Source of the DNA: CAWAYR01 sp050250955
GTDB taxonomy: Bacteria; Acidobacteriota; Vicinamibacteria; Vicinamibacterales; UBA2999
Assembly: GCA_050250955.1 (NCBI GenBank)
Contig: JBFWNR010000001.1
Coordinates: 62,001-126,000 of the forward strand
Length of the DNA stretch: 64,000 nucleotides
Reading direction: 5' to 3'
The first letter of the stretch is position 1. Every line of letters starts with the position of its first letter. The notes under the pieces were generated by a model. The model saw nothing but the letters and a program-made list of their open reading frames with translations. It was not told the DNA's origin and did no database searches. This document shows, piece by piece, positions 17,586 to 28,477 of this stretch. The translations under genes and the position numbers were made by a program.

Positions 17586-18104
17586 TCACCCCGCCGGCGG
17601 TGGCTCGCCGGGAGGCGCCGGCTCGTCGAAGTCGCGCCGCCGGACCAGCGGCTCGGCGGCGGCGCCGCCGCCCGTCGTCCACTCGCGCCCGCTGGCGGCC
17701 CCGGCCCGGCGGGCCGCCGGGCGCTCGTCGGCCGATGGGTCCTGCCGCGCGGTGAACAGCGCGCTGACGACGAAGGCGACGCCGACCATCACCACCGCAC
17801 CGCCGATGCCCAGGCCGCTGCCGGCGTCGCCGGCGGCGAAGGTGAGGAGCATCAGCAGGCCCAGGCCGAGGCCGCACAGCAGGATGCCGAGCGACATCTT
17901 GAAGCCGTGGGCGCGGCGCTGGCGCTCGTGACGCGGCGACTCGGGCGGGGTCATGCCCCGCTCGATCATCGCCATCCGTTCCTCGTGCTGAAGTTCCGAC
18001 TGGCGGGTGGCGTGGCGGATGCCCCAGACCATCACCACCACGCCGCCGACGATCATCAGCGCCGGCAGCATCATGGCGGCGATCGCGAATTGTGTCTCGT
18101 CCAT
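17586..18104 (-). CDS. Small inner-membrane protein (DUF6249-like)
   Basis: A 172-residue protein with one N-terminal membrane helix (about 7-29), a cytoplasmic segment with ERMAMIERGMTPPE, two further helices (about 70-110) and a hydrophilic Pro/Arg-rich tail. The ERMAMIERG segment is characteristic of DUF6249-type proteins that often lie beside sigma-factor genes. A GAGAGG site precedes the ATG. It is divergent from the ECF sigma gene, sharing a 128-nt intergenic region that contains inverted GAAAC motifs, so it may belong to the same regulon. Confidence 0.65.
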   Translation of the reverse strand: MDETQFAIAAMMLPALMIVGGVVVMVWGIRHATRQSELQHEERMAMIERGMTPPESPRHERQRRAHGFKMSLGILLCGLGLGLLMLLTFAAGDAGSGLGIGGAVVMVGVAFVVSALFTARQDPSADERPAARRAGAASGREWTTGGGAAAEPLVRRRDFDEPAPPGEPPPAG

Positions 18105-18167
18105 CCACCCGCCTCTCGGGCCGCTGGTGACCCGTCGTGGAGCTTAGACTGGCACCGGCCCCTGAAA

Positions 18168-18192
18168 TGTTTCGTCCCGGCCCGGTGAAACA
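18168..18192. promoter_or_regulatory. Divergent GAAAC motifs (ECF-type -35 candidates)
   Basis: A perfect inverted repeat TGTTTC-N13-GAAACA lies between the sigma gene and the divergent membrane gene. Each arm presents GAAAC towards one of the two genes, as expected for two ECF-type -35 elements back to back. A convincing -10 at the standard distance is not obvious (the nearest plus-strand candidate TCCAA is 18 nt downstream). Confidence 0.35.
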
Positions 18193-18232
18193 AACGGCCG
18201 CGGCGTCCGGTCCAATGCAGACAGGACGGTAA

Positions 18233-18775
18233 GTGCCCGATTCCTTGGAACGCGAGCTGGTGGCACGGTGCCGCCAGGGCGACGAGTCGGCGTTCCGGGA
18301 TCTGGTGGACCGCTATTCGCCCATGGTGCTGGCCCTGGCCGCCCGGCTCGTGACCCCGCAGCGCGCGGACGACATCGCCCAGGAGGTGTTCCTGCGCGTG
18401 CATCGCGGCCTGGCCTATTTCCGCGGCGACGCCAAGCTGTCGACGTGGATCTACCGCATCACCGCCAACGTGGCGGCGGAGGCACGCGGCCGGGAGCGAC
18501 CGCACGACGTGTCGCTCGACGACCAGGCCGGTCCCGGCGCCACCTACGGCGGTGAGGACCGGCAGTTCAGCGACGTCGAACTGCGCGATCGCCTCGCCAA
18601 GGCGATGGCGCGGCTGCCGCCGCACTACCGGGTGCTGGTCCACGGCCACTACGTCAAGGGCGTGAAGTACGAGGCGCTGGCCGCGGCGCTCGGGCTGCCG
18701 ATCGGCACGGTGAAGACGCACCTCTACCGCGCCAAGCGGCTGCTGCGCGAGGCGCTCGAGGGCGACCTGGCATGA
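18233..18775 (+). CDS. ECF RNA polymerase sigma factor
   Basis: A 180-residue RpoE-like group IV sigma factor. Region 2 (about 8-75) contains DLVDRYSPMVLALAARLV, ADDIAQEVFLRVHRGL and the -10-recognition segment AKLSTWIYRITANVAAE. Region 4 (about 120-175) has MARLPPHYRVLVHGHYVKGVKYEALAAALGLPIGTVKTHLYRAKRLL. It starts at GTG 18233 behind AGGACGG. The stop overlaps the start of the anti-sigma gene (ATGA), the usual arrangement for a coupled sigma/anti-sigma pair. Confidence 0.95.
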   Translation: MPDSLERELVARCRQGDESAFRDLVDRYSPMVLALAARLVTPQRADDIAQEVFLRVHRGLAYFRGDAKLSTWIYRITANVAAEARGRERPHDVSLDDQAGPGATYGGEDRQFSDVELRDRLAKAMARLPPHYRVLVHGHYVKGVKYEALAAALGLPIGTVKTHLYRAKRLLREALEGDLA

Positions 18776-19257
18776 CGCCGCCCGATTGCGGCGCCCTGGC
18801 CGAGGCCATCGAGCCGCTGGCCGCCGGCGAGCCGGTCACCCCGGCCCAGCGGGCGCACCTCGAGTGCTGCAGCGCGTGTCGGGCCCGCCTGGCCCTGGCG
18901 GTGCGGCTGGATCGCATCCTGGCCGAGTGGCCGGTGCCGCTGCCCGGACCGGCCTTCAGCCACCGGGTCGCGGCGGCGGCGCGCCAGGAAGCGTGGCGCC
19001 AGGAACAGGTGGTGGACTGGGGCTTCAACGTGGCCATCGCCGGCGGTGTCGCCGCCGTCGCCGTCGGCGTGGCGGCGCTGGCCTGGCTGGCCGGGTCGGT
19101 GGCGGGGCCGGCGGCGTCCTCGGCGATGGTGGCCGAGGCGACCCTGGCGGTGGTCGACCGCATGCGGGCCCAGCTGGCGGTGATGACGACCGCGGGCCTG
19201 CTGCTGGCCACGACGCTCGGCGCCTGGTGGTGGGCCGAGGGCCGCGGCACCGACTGA
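18772..19257 (+). CDS. Anti-sigma factor, zinc-finger type
   Basis: A 161-residue inner-membrane protein. The N-terminal half has HLECCSAC, matching the Hx3Cx2C zinc-binding core of anti-sigma ZAS/zf-HC2 domains, and should hold the sigma factor inactive in the cytoplasm. Two hydrophobic segments (about 85-112 and 138-153) anchor it. It overlaps the sigma gene by 4 nt. The C-terminal periplasmic portion is very short, so the sensed signal may act inside the membrane or through another protein. Confidence 0.85.
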   Translation: MTPPDCGALAEAIEPLAAGEPVTPAQRAHLECCSACRARLALAVRLDRILAEWPVPLPGPAFSHRVAAAARQEAWRQEQVVDWGFNVAIAGGVAAVAVGVAALAWLAGSVAGPAASSAMVAEATLAVVDRMRAQLAVMTTAGLLLATTLGAWWWAEGRGTD

Positions 19258-19272
19258 ACGCGGCCGGGCTGG

Positions 19273-19278
19273 TAAGAT
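19273..19278 (+). promoter_or_regulatory. -10 box TAAGAT of the Dam-like methylase gene (leaderless)
   Basis: TAAGAT is 7 nt before the GTG at 19286 with no Shine-Dalgarno sequence. Confidence 0.5.
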
Positions 19279-19285
19279 CGCCACG

Positions 19286-20209
19286 GTGACGCCGGCGAGC
19301 GAGGCGCAGCCGTTCCTCAAGTGGGCCGGCGGCAAGCGGCAGCTGCTGCCGGTGCTGCGCACGTACTATCCGCCCGCGCCCACCGCCTATCACGAGCCGT
19401 TCCTCGGGTCGGGTGCCGTCTTCTTCGACCTGCTCGCCGCCAGGCGCCTCGACGGCGTGCCGGTCGCGCTCAGCGACGAGAACCCCGACCTGGTCGGCTG
19501 CTACCTGCGGGTGAGAGACGCGGTGGACGAGGTGATCGCGGCCCTGGAGATCCTCGCCGCCGGTCACGCGGCGGGCGGCGCCGCGTTCTACTACGAGGTC
19601 CGCGACCGGCGCTTCAACCCGGCGCGGGCGGCCTGGGCCGCCACGGGCGGCGATCCGGCCGGCTACCCGGTCGACCTGGCGGCGGCGCTCATCTACTTGA
19701 ACCGCACCGGCTACAACGGCCTGTTCCGTCTCAACCGCGCCGGCGGCTACAACGTCCCGGCGGGGCGCTACGTGCGGCCGCGGATCGTCCATGCGGCGCG
19801 GCTGCGCGCGGTCTCGCACGCGCTGGCCGCGCCGAACGTTTCGCTCAGGTGCGCCCCGTTCGATACGGCGGTCGCCACGGCGTCGCCGGGTGCGTTCGTC
19901 TATTTCGACCCGCCCTACGCCCCCTTGGGGCGAACGGCCAATTTCCGGAGCTACACCGCGCAGGGCTTCTCGGACGAGGACCAGGCGCGGTTGCAGTCCC
20001 TGGCCGTGGCGCTCGCCGCCCGCGGCGTTCACGTGCTGCTCAGCAACTCCAGCGCTGCCTCCATCGAGCGCCTGTATCGGGCGCGGACTGCGGCCTCGGC
20101 CGGACTGCGCCTGCGCCGGGTGACGGCGCGGCGGGCCATCAACACCCGCGCCGACCGGCGCGGGGTGGTGGACGAGGTCGTGGTGAGCAATCTCACACCC
20201 TTGGCGTGA
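19286..20209 (+). CDS. dam: DNA adenine methyltransferase (Dam family)
   Basis: N6-adenine DNA methyltransferase of the D12 (alpha-group) family, 307 residues (family 270-310). Motifs: FLKWAGGKRQL at residues 10-20 (SAM-binding motif X), EPFLGSGAVFFDLL (motif I) and catalytic DPPY at 208-211. The target-recognition region contains LNRTGYNGLFRLNRAGGYNVP, typical of Dam/DpnM-like enzymes that modify GATC. No restriction endonuclease is nearby, so it is an orphan methylase, perhaps for replication, repair or regulation. GTG start, preceded by a -10 box at leaderless distance. Confidence 0.92.
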   Translation: MTPASEAQPFLKWAGGKRQLLPVLRTYYPPAPTAYHEPFLGSGAVFFDLLAARRLDGVPVALSDENPDLVGCYLRVRDAVDEVIAALEILAAGHAAGGAAFYYEVRDRRFNPARAAWAATGGDPAGYPVDLAAALIYLNRTGYNGLFRLNRAGGYNVPAGRYVRPRIVHAARLRAVSHALAAPNVSLRCAPFDTAVATASPGAFVYFDPPYAPLGRTANFRSYTAQGFSDEDQARLQSLAVALAARGVHVLLSNSSAASIERLYRARTAASAGLRLRRVTARRAINTRADRRGVVDEVVVSNLTPLA

Positions 20210-20400
20210 GATCGCTCAGAGCGGCCCAGCCGCCAGCCGCTATTCGCCAGCCTGCCCGCGGCCGAGATCTTGTAGAAGCGGTGTCGGTCGCCGCCTACAA
20301 CCCACAGCCCATGCGCGACCAATTGGACCCATATGTTGGGGCGACGGCCCCGGCAGGCCGAGCGTCGAACCGTGCTACTCTCAGCCAGGCGGCTTCCCGA

Positions 20401-20487
20401 GCGAAAGTGGCGGAACTGGCAGACGCGCCGGACTTAGGATCCGGTAGCCGCAAGGCTATGGGGGTTCGAGTCCCTCCTTTCGCACCA
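20401..20487 (+). tRNA. tRNA-Leu (anticodon UAG)
   Basis: Class II tRNA. The acceptor stem pairs 20401-20407 (GCGAAAG) with 20477-20483 (CTTTCGC), followed by discriminator A and encoded CCA (20485-20487). The anticodon stem CCGGA/TCCGG encloses the loop CTTAGGA with anticodon TAG at 20435-20437. A long variable arm (TAGCC-GCAA-GGCTA) and the T-loop GGTTCGAGTCC complete the structure. It lies 51 nt upstream of tig. A TACTCT at 20376-20381 may be its -10 element. Confidence 0.97.
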
Positions 20488-20538
20488 GCCTTCGCGTCGG
20501 CGGCTGTCCCGGCCCCGCCTCCCCACTCCCACATCTAG

Positions 20539-21825
20539 ATGAAGACTGAACTGGTAGACGTCAACGAGACGCGCAGGCACCTCACGGTGGAGATCCCCAC
20601 CAGCGAGGTGGAGACGGCCATCGACCGGGTGACCCGGGAGTACACCAAGTCGGCGCGGCTGCCCGGGTTCCGGCCCGGCAAGGTGCCCCCGACCGTCGTG
20701 CGCCAGCGCTTCCGCGCCCAGATCCTCCACGACGTCGCCCACGACCTCATCCCGCGGACCATCGACCAGGTGCTCTCGGCGCGCGGCGTGGAGCCGGTGG
20801 ACACCCCCGACGTCAAGGACGTGGTCGTCGAGGAGGGCAAGCCGCTCTCCTTCACCGCCAGCTTCGACGTCGTGCCGCCGTTCGACCCCGGCGAGTTCGG
20901 CGACATCCAGCTGCGACGCGGCGCGGCGGCGGTGGACGACGACGCGGTGCAGGCCACGCTGGAGCGGTTGCGCGACCGCGCCGCGCGTTTCGAGCCGGTC
21001 GAGGGCGGCGTCGGCGAGGGCCACACGCTGGTCATCGACCTCGAGCGCCAGACCACCGGCACCGATGGCGTGGTGGCGGCCCCCGACCGCCATGAGAAGG
21101 TGTCGATCGAGATCGGCGCCCCGGCCAACCCGCCCGGGTTCGACGACAAGGTGATGGGCATGGCGGTGGGCGACACCCGCGCGTTCACCCTCGACTATCC
21201 CGCCGACTACGCCGTGGCCGAACTGGCCGGGACGTCGGTGGCCTACACGGTGCACCTCAAGGAGCTGCGCCGCCGCGTCGTGCCGGCGCTCGACGACGAG
21301 TTCGCCAAGGACCTCGGCGAGGACCTCGACACGCTGGAGGCGCTGCGCGCCCGCGTGCGCGGCGACCTCGAGGCCGAGTCGCGCGATGCCGCCGAACGCC
21401 AGCTGCGCGCCGACCTGCTCAAGCAGCTCGCCAAGCGGCTGCCGTTTCCGGTGCCCGGCGCGCTGGTCGACCGCGAGGTCGATCGCCGCGTCGAGGAGTT
21501 CGCGCGCCGGCTGATGTCGCAGCAGATCGACCCGCGGCGCACCAACATCGACTGGGCGGCGTTCCGCCAGGGCCAGCGCGAGCCGGCCCAGGAGTCGGTG
21601 GCCTCGGCGCTGGTGCTCGACCAGATCGCCCGCCGGGACGGCATCGAGGTGGCGCCGGCCGAGCTCGACGCCGAAGTCGAGCGCTACGCCGAGCGCGCCG
21701 GGCTGACCGCCGCGGCGGTGCGGGCCCGGCTCGACGAGGAAGATGGACTGGGCCGCATGCAGGTCGGCATGCGGCGCGAGAAGGCCGTGAACGCCGTGCT
21801 CGGCCGCGTCCAGGTGGCAGGCTGA
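20539..21825 (+). CDS. tig: Trigger factor
   Basis: Ribosome-bound chaperone and peptidyl-prolyl isomerase that meets nascent chains at the exit tunnel. The 428 residues match family length: ribosome-binding N-domain with the signature GFRPGK (43-48) that docks on L23, a central FKBP-like domain (about 155-245) and a helical C-terminal substrate cradle. It is first in the run tig-clpP-clpX-lon-engB-rho. There is no Shine-Dalgarno sequence before the ATG; the leader begins just after the tRNA-Leu, which may be co-transcribed and processed away. Confidence 0.97.
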   Translation: MKTELVDVNETRRHLTVEIPTSEVETAIDRVTREYTKSARLPGFRPGKVPPTVVRQRFRAQILHDVAHDLIPRTIDQVLSARGVEPVDTPDVKDVVVEEGKPLSFTASFDVVPPFDPGEFGDIQLRRGAAAVDDDAVQATLERLRDRAARFEPVEGGVGEGHTLVIDLERQTTGTDGVVAAPDRHEKVSIEIGAPANPPGFDDKVMGMAVGDTRAFTLDYPADYAVAELAGTSVAYTVHLKELRRRVVPALDDEFAKDLGEDLDTLEALRARVRGDLEAESRDAAERQLRADLLKQLAKRLPFPVPGALVDREVDRRVEEFARRLMSQQIDPRRTNIDWAAFRQGQREPAQESVASALVLDQIARRDGIEVAPAELDAEVERYAERAGLTAAAVRARLDEEDGLGRMQVGMRREKAVNAVLGRVQVAG

Positions 21826-21866
21826 CGCGCCGCGGCGGCGCCGACGACAGCGAGAGGTCCCGTACC

Positions 21867-22469
21867 GTGACGAACGCGCAGATGCAGCTGGTGCCGATGG
21901 TGGTCGAACAGACCAACCGCGGCGAACGCGCCTACGACATCTTCTCGCGCCTGCTGAAGGACAACATCATCTTCATCGGCACGCCGATCGACCACAACGT
22001 CGCCAACCTGGTGGTGGCGCAGATGCTGTTCCTCGAGGCCGAGGATCCCGACAAGGACATCCTGCTCTACATCAACAGCCCAGGCGGCTCGATCACCGAC
22101 GGCTTCGCCATCTACGACACGATGCAGTTCGTCCGCCCCGACGTGCAGACGCTGTGCATCGGCCAGGCGGCGTCGATCGCCGCGGTGCTGCTCGCCGCCG
22201 GGGCCAAGGGCAAGCGCTTCTCGCTGCCCAACTCCCGCGTCCTCATCCACCAGCCGTGGATGTCGGGCCTGGGCGGCCAGGCCACCGACATCGACCTGGC
22301 GGCCAAGGAGATTCTGCGCATGCGTGAGCGGCTGAACGAGATCCTGGTGCACCACACCGGCCAGGATCCCAAGCGCATCCAGGACGACACCGAGCGCGAC
22401 TACATCATGTCGCCCGACCAGGCCAAGGACTACGGAATACTTGACGACGTGATTCGGAAACGGGTGTAA
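21867..22469 (+). CDS. clpP: ATP-dependent Clp protease proteolytic subunit
   Basis: Serine protease subunit that forms the tetradecameric chamber used by ClpX. The 200 residues carry the catalytic triad S103 (GQAASIAA), H128 (LIHQP) and D178 (DTERD), and the conserved INSPGGSITDGFAIYDTM loop. It starts at GTG 21867 with GAGAGG about 10 nt upstream; ATG at 21882 is an alternative and would lose only a non-conserved tip. It is followed 49 nt later by clpX, with a strong hairpin in between. Confidence 0.97.
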   Translation: MTNAQMQLVPMVVEQTNRGERAYDIFSRLLKDNIIFIGTPIDHNVANLVVAQMLFLEAEDPDKDILLYINSPGGSITDGFAIYDTMQFVRPDVQTLCIGQAASIAAVLLAAGAKGKRFSLPNSRVLIHQPWMSGLGGQATDIDLAAKEILRMRERLNEILVHHTGQDPKRIQDDTERDYIMSPDQAKDYGILDDVIRKRV

Positions 22470-22476
22470 CATCGAA

Positions 22477-22502
22477 GGGAGGCGCCATGCGGTGCGCCTC
22501 CC
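22477..22502 (+). promoter_or_regulatory. Strong hairpin between clpP and clpX
   Basis: GGGAGGCGC (22477-22485) and GCGCCTCCC (22494-22502) pair perfectly over 9 bp around an 8-nt loop that contains an ATG. It starts 8 nt after the clpP stop and ends 16 nt before the clpX ATG. There is no U-tract, so RNA processing, stabilisation or attenuation is more likely than simple termination. Confidence 0.55.
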
Positions 22503-22518
22503 GCCCACGAGCATCCCT

Positions 22519-26147
<3,629 letters not shown>

Positions 26148-26152
26148 GAGGT

Positions 26153-26749
26153 GTGAACCTTTCCACGGCGACGTTCGTCACGAGCGTGGCGGGTCCCGGC
26201 GGCTTCCCCAGGGAGGCGCTGCCGGAGATCGCGATGGTCGGGCGATCGAACGTGGGCAAATCGAGCCTGATCAACGCCCTGACCCGGCGGCCGCTCGCCC
26301 GTACCAGCGCGGCCCCGGGGAAGACCCGACTGGCCAATTACTACCGGCTGCAGCGGGACGGCGGGGCGCCGTTCTTCCTGGTGGACCTCCCCGGCTACGG
26401 ATACGCCCGGGGCGGGAACCAGGCGGCGGCGGAGTTCGAGCAACTGGCGCAGGTGTATTTCGGGCGGCACGACCGCGAGGGCCGTTCGCCGGTGCGGGCG
26501 GTCCTGCTGCTGGTCGACAGCCGGCATCCCGGCCTGGCGAGCGACCGTCAGGCGTGGGCCTGGCTGGACGGATCGGGCGTCGAACACGTGGTCGTGGCCA
26601 CGAAAGTCGACAAGTTGACGCGGGCGGAACGCCAGCGTCATCTCCGTGAATTGGGATCGATACATCAAGGCCCGGTGCTGCCGCTGTCGGCGGTGACCGG
26701 GGAAGGACTGGACGAACTGTGGAAACTGATAGCAAAACGGCTCCGGTAG
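26153..26749 (+). CDS. engB: Ribosome biogenesis GTPase EngB/YsxC
   Basis: Essential-type small GTPase for 50S assembly; 198 residues as usual. G1 GRSNVGKSS, the G2/switch threonine in APGKTRLANYY, G3 DLPGYGYA and G4 TKVDK are all present, with SAVTG as G5. It starts at GTG 26153, almost abutting GAGAGG after the lon stop, so translation is probably coupled to lon. Its last 31 nt overlap the start of rho. Confidence 0.95.
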   Translation: MNLSTATFVTSVAGPGGFPREALPEIAMVGRSNVGKSSLINALTRRPLARTSAAPGKTRLANYYRLQRDGGAPFFLVDLPGYGYARGGNQAAAEFEQLAQVYFGRHDREGRSPVRAVLLLVDSRHPGLASDRQAWAWLDGSGVEHVVVATKVDKLTRAERQRHLRELGSIHQGPVLPLSAVTGEGLDELWKLIAKRLR

Positions 26750-28053
26750 CCCCTGCCGCCCCCGAACAGCCCCAGACGCCGGAGAAGGTCGTCACCCTCG
26801 ACCTCTCCACGCTGAAGGAGATGAGCGTCTCGTCGCTCACCAAGGTGGCGCGCGACCTCGACATCCCCGGCGCCACCGGGATGCGCAAGCAGGAACTGAT
26901 CTTCGAGATCCTGCGGGCGCGGGCCGAAAAGAGCGGCCTCATCTTCAGCGAGGGCGTGCTCGAGGTGCTGCCCGACGGCTTCGGCTTCCTGCGCGCGCCC
27001 GACTACAACTACCTGGCCGGGCCCGACGACATCTACGTGTCGCCGTCGCAGATCCGCAAGTTCGACCTGCACACCGGCGACACGGTGGCCGGGCAGATCC
27101 GGCCGCCGAAGGAGGGTGAGCGCTACTTCGCGCTCATCAAGGTGGAGGCGGTCAACTTCGAGCCGCCGGCCCGCGGCAAAGAGCGCATCTTCTTCGAGAA
27201 CCTCACCCCCCTCTACCCCCAGGAAAAGATCAAGCTCGAAGCCGACGCCGAGAACCTGTCGACGCGGGTGATGGACCTGATGACGCCGCTCGGCAAGGGC
27301 CAGCGCGGCCTGATCGTGGCCCCGCCGCGCACCGGCAAGACCATGCTGCTGCAGGCGATCGCCAATGCGATCACCACCAACCACCCCGAGGTGTATCTCA
27401 TCGTGCTGCTCATCGACGAGCGGCCCGAGGAGGTGACCGACATGCAGCGCTCGGTGCGCGGCGAGGTGATCAGCTCGACCTTCGACGAGCCGGCGCAGCG
27501 CCACGTGCAGGTGGCCGAGATGGTCATCGAGAAAGCCAAGCGCCTGGTCGAGCACAAGAAGGACGTGGTGATCCTGCTCGACTCGATCACCCGCCTGGCC
27601 CGCGCCTACAACACCATCGTGCCGGCCAGCGGCAAGGTGCTGTCGGGCGGCGTGGACAGCAACGCCCTGCAGCGGCCGAAGCGCTTCTTCGGCGCCGCCC
27701 GCAACATCGAAGAGGGCGGCTCGCTGACCATCGTCGCCACGGCGCTGGTCGACACCGGCTCGCGCATGGACGAGGTGATCTTCGAGGAGTTCAAGGGCAC
27801 CGGCAACAGCGAGGTGCATCTCGATCGCAAGCTCGCCGATCGCCGCGTCTTCCCCGCCATCGACATCCAGAAGAGCGGCACCCGCAAGGAGGAGCTGCTC
27901 ATGGGCAAGGAAGACCTCAACCGCGTCTACGTGCTGCGCCGCGTGCTGACGCCGCTGTCGCCGGTCGAGGCGATGGAGCTGCTGCTCAGCAAGATGGGCA
28001 AGACCAAGAGCAACAGCGAGTTCCTGAGCGCGATGAGCGGCGGCAAGTCGTAG
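26719..28053 (+). CDS. rho: Transcription termination factor Rho
   Basis: Hexameric RNA helicase that terminates untranslated transcripts; 444 residues. N-terminal Rho-N helical domain (STLKEMSVSSLTKVARDLDI), cold-shock-like primary RNA-binding domain with GFGFLRAPDYNYLAGPDDIYVSPSQIRKF, Walker A APPRTGKT, Walker B VVILLDSITRLARAYN, and the Q/R-loop segments including GGVDSNALQRPKRFFGAARN. The GTG start lies inside engB; a later ATG would remove part of the Rho-N domain. It ends the housekeeping run and is followed by repeat-rich DNA. Confidence 0.97.
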   Translation: METDSKTAPVAPAAPEQPQTPEKVVTLDLSTLKEMSVSSLTKVARDLDIPGATGMRKQELIFEILRARAEKSGLIFSEGVLEVLPDGFGFLRAPDYNYLAGPDDIYVSPSQIRKFDLHTGDTVAGQIRPPKEGERYFALIKVEAVNFEPPARGKERIFFENLTPLYPQEKIKLEADAENLSTRVMDLMTPLGKGQRGLIVAPPRTGKTMLLQAIANAITTNHPEVYLIVLLIDERPEEVTDMQRSVRGEVISSTFDEPAQRHVQVAEMVIEKAKRLVEHKKDVVILLDSITRLARAYNTIVPASGKVLSGGVDSNALQRPKRFFGAARNIEEGGSLTIVATALVDTGSRMDEVIFEEFKGTGNSEVHLDRKLADRRVFPAIDIQKSGTRKEELLMGKEDLNRVYVLRRVLTPLSPVEAMELLLSKMGKTKSNSEFLSAMSGGKS

Positions 28054-28065
28054 GACACCACGTAG

Positions 28066-28085
28066 GGCGGAACTTCAGTTCCGCC
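28066..28085. repeat. Short palindrome GGCGGAACT/AGTTCCGCC after rho
   Basis: A perfect inverted repeat, best folded as GGCGGAA-CTTCAG-TTCCGCC, begins 13 nt after the rho stop. It shares the lead-in GTAGGGCGG with the next element at 28098, suggesting related repeat units. There is no U-tract behind it. Confidence 0.6.
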
Positions 28086-28100
28086 GTCCAGCATTAGTAG

Positions 28101-28174
28101 GGCGGGTCTTCCGCCTTCGCCAAGGTTTCGGCGGACCGCCGTAGCTCGAAGCGCGGAGGCTGGTCGGACCCGCC
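28101..28174. repeat. REP-like palindromic element, copy 1
   Basis: The core TCCGCC-TTCGCCAAGGTTTC-GGCGGA (28110-28135) matches 24 of 26 positions of a second copy at 62272-62297. It is wrapped by GGCGG (28101-28105) and CCGCC (28136-28140), and alternatively by GGCGGGTC (28101-28108) and GACCCGCC (28167-28174), so it can fold as nested hairpins. It lies between the convergent rho and phosphatase-like genes. Confidence 0.7.
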
Positions 28175-28254
28175 ACCCGCAACGGCCGCTTCTGCAGCGG
28201 CCGTTCGTGTCTTCAGCCGCTGCGGTGCGCCGCTGGTGAACCGCCGCCCGGCGA

Positions 28255-28310
28255 CCTCCCCCTCCGGCCTCGCAAGATCTCCATCCAGGCATCTCGGCCT
28301 CCGGGGGAGG
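28255..28310 (-). repeat. Dispersed ~52-bp repeat, copy A (inverted)
   Basis: Read on the minus strand it contains CCGGAGGCCGAGATGCCTGG then ATGGAGATCTTGCGAGGCCG, matching the two plus-strand copies at 31661 and 31755 with only a few differences. It lies in the non-coding stretch 28054-28477 between convergent genes. The rest of that stretch (28175-28254 and 28311-28477) shows no gene that I can support. Confidence 0.75.
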
Positions 28311-28477
28311 CAGCGCCGGACGGCGATGGCGGTGCGTCGGTGGAGCACGGCTCGCTCGTCGAACTGGCGCCACGGCACTGCCGCCGGAGCTGGTCCGCCG
28401 CAGCCCAACCGAAGCACATGGGCGAGCTGGACAACTCCGCGACGGCCGGGCCCCTCAGGTGGCGCGCTGGACCTGGC

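Noticed and set aside
20210..20400. Possible riboswitch or small RNA between the methylase and tRNA-Leu
   Set aside because: Only scattered short inverted repeats; nothing that matches a known class.
22492..22518. GTG at 22492 as clpX start
   Set aside because: It lies in the loop/stem of the junction hairpin and adds residues absent from ClpX; ATG at 22519 aligns with the family.
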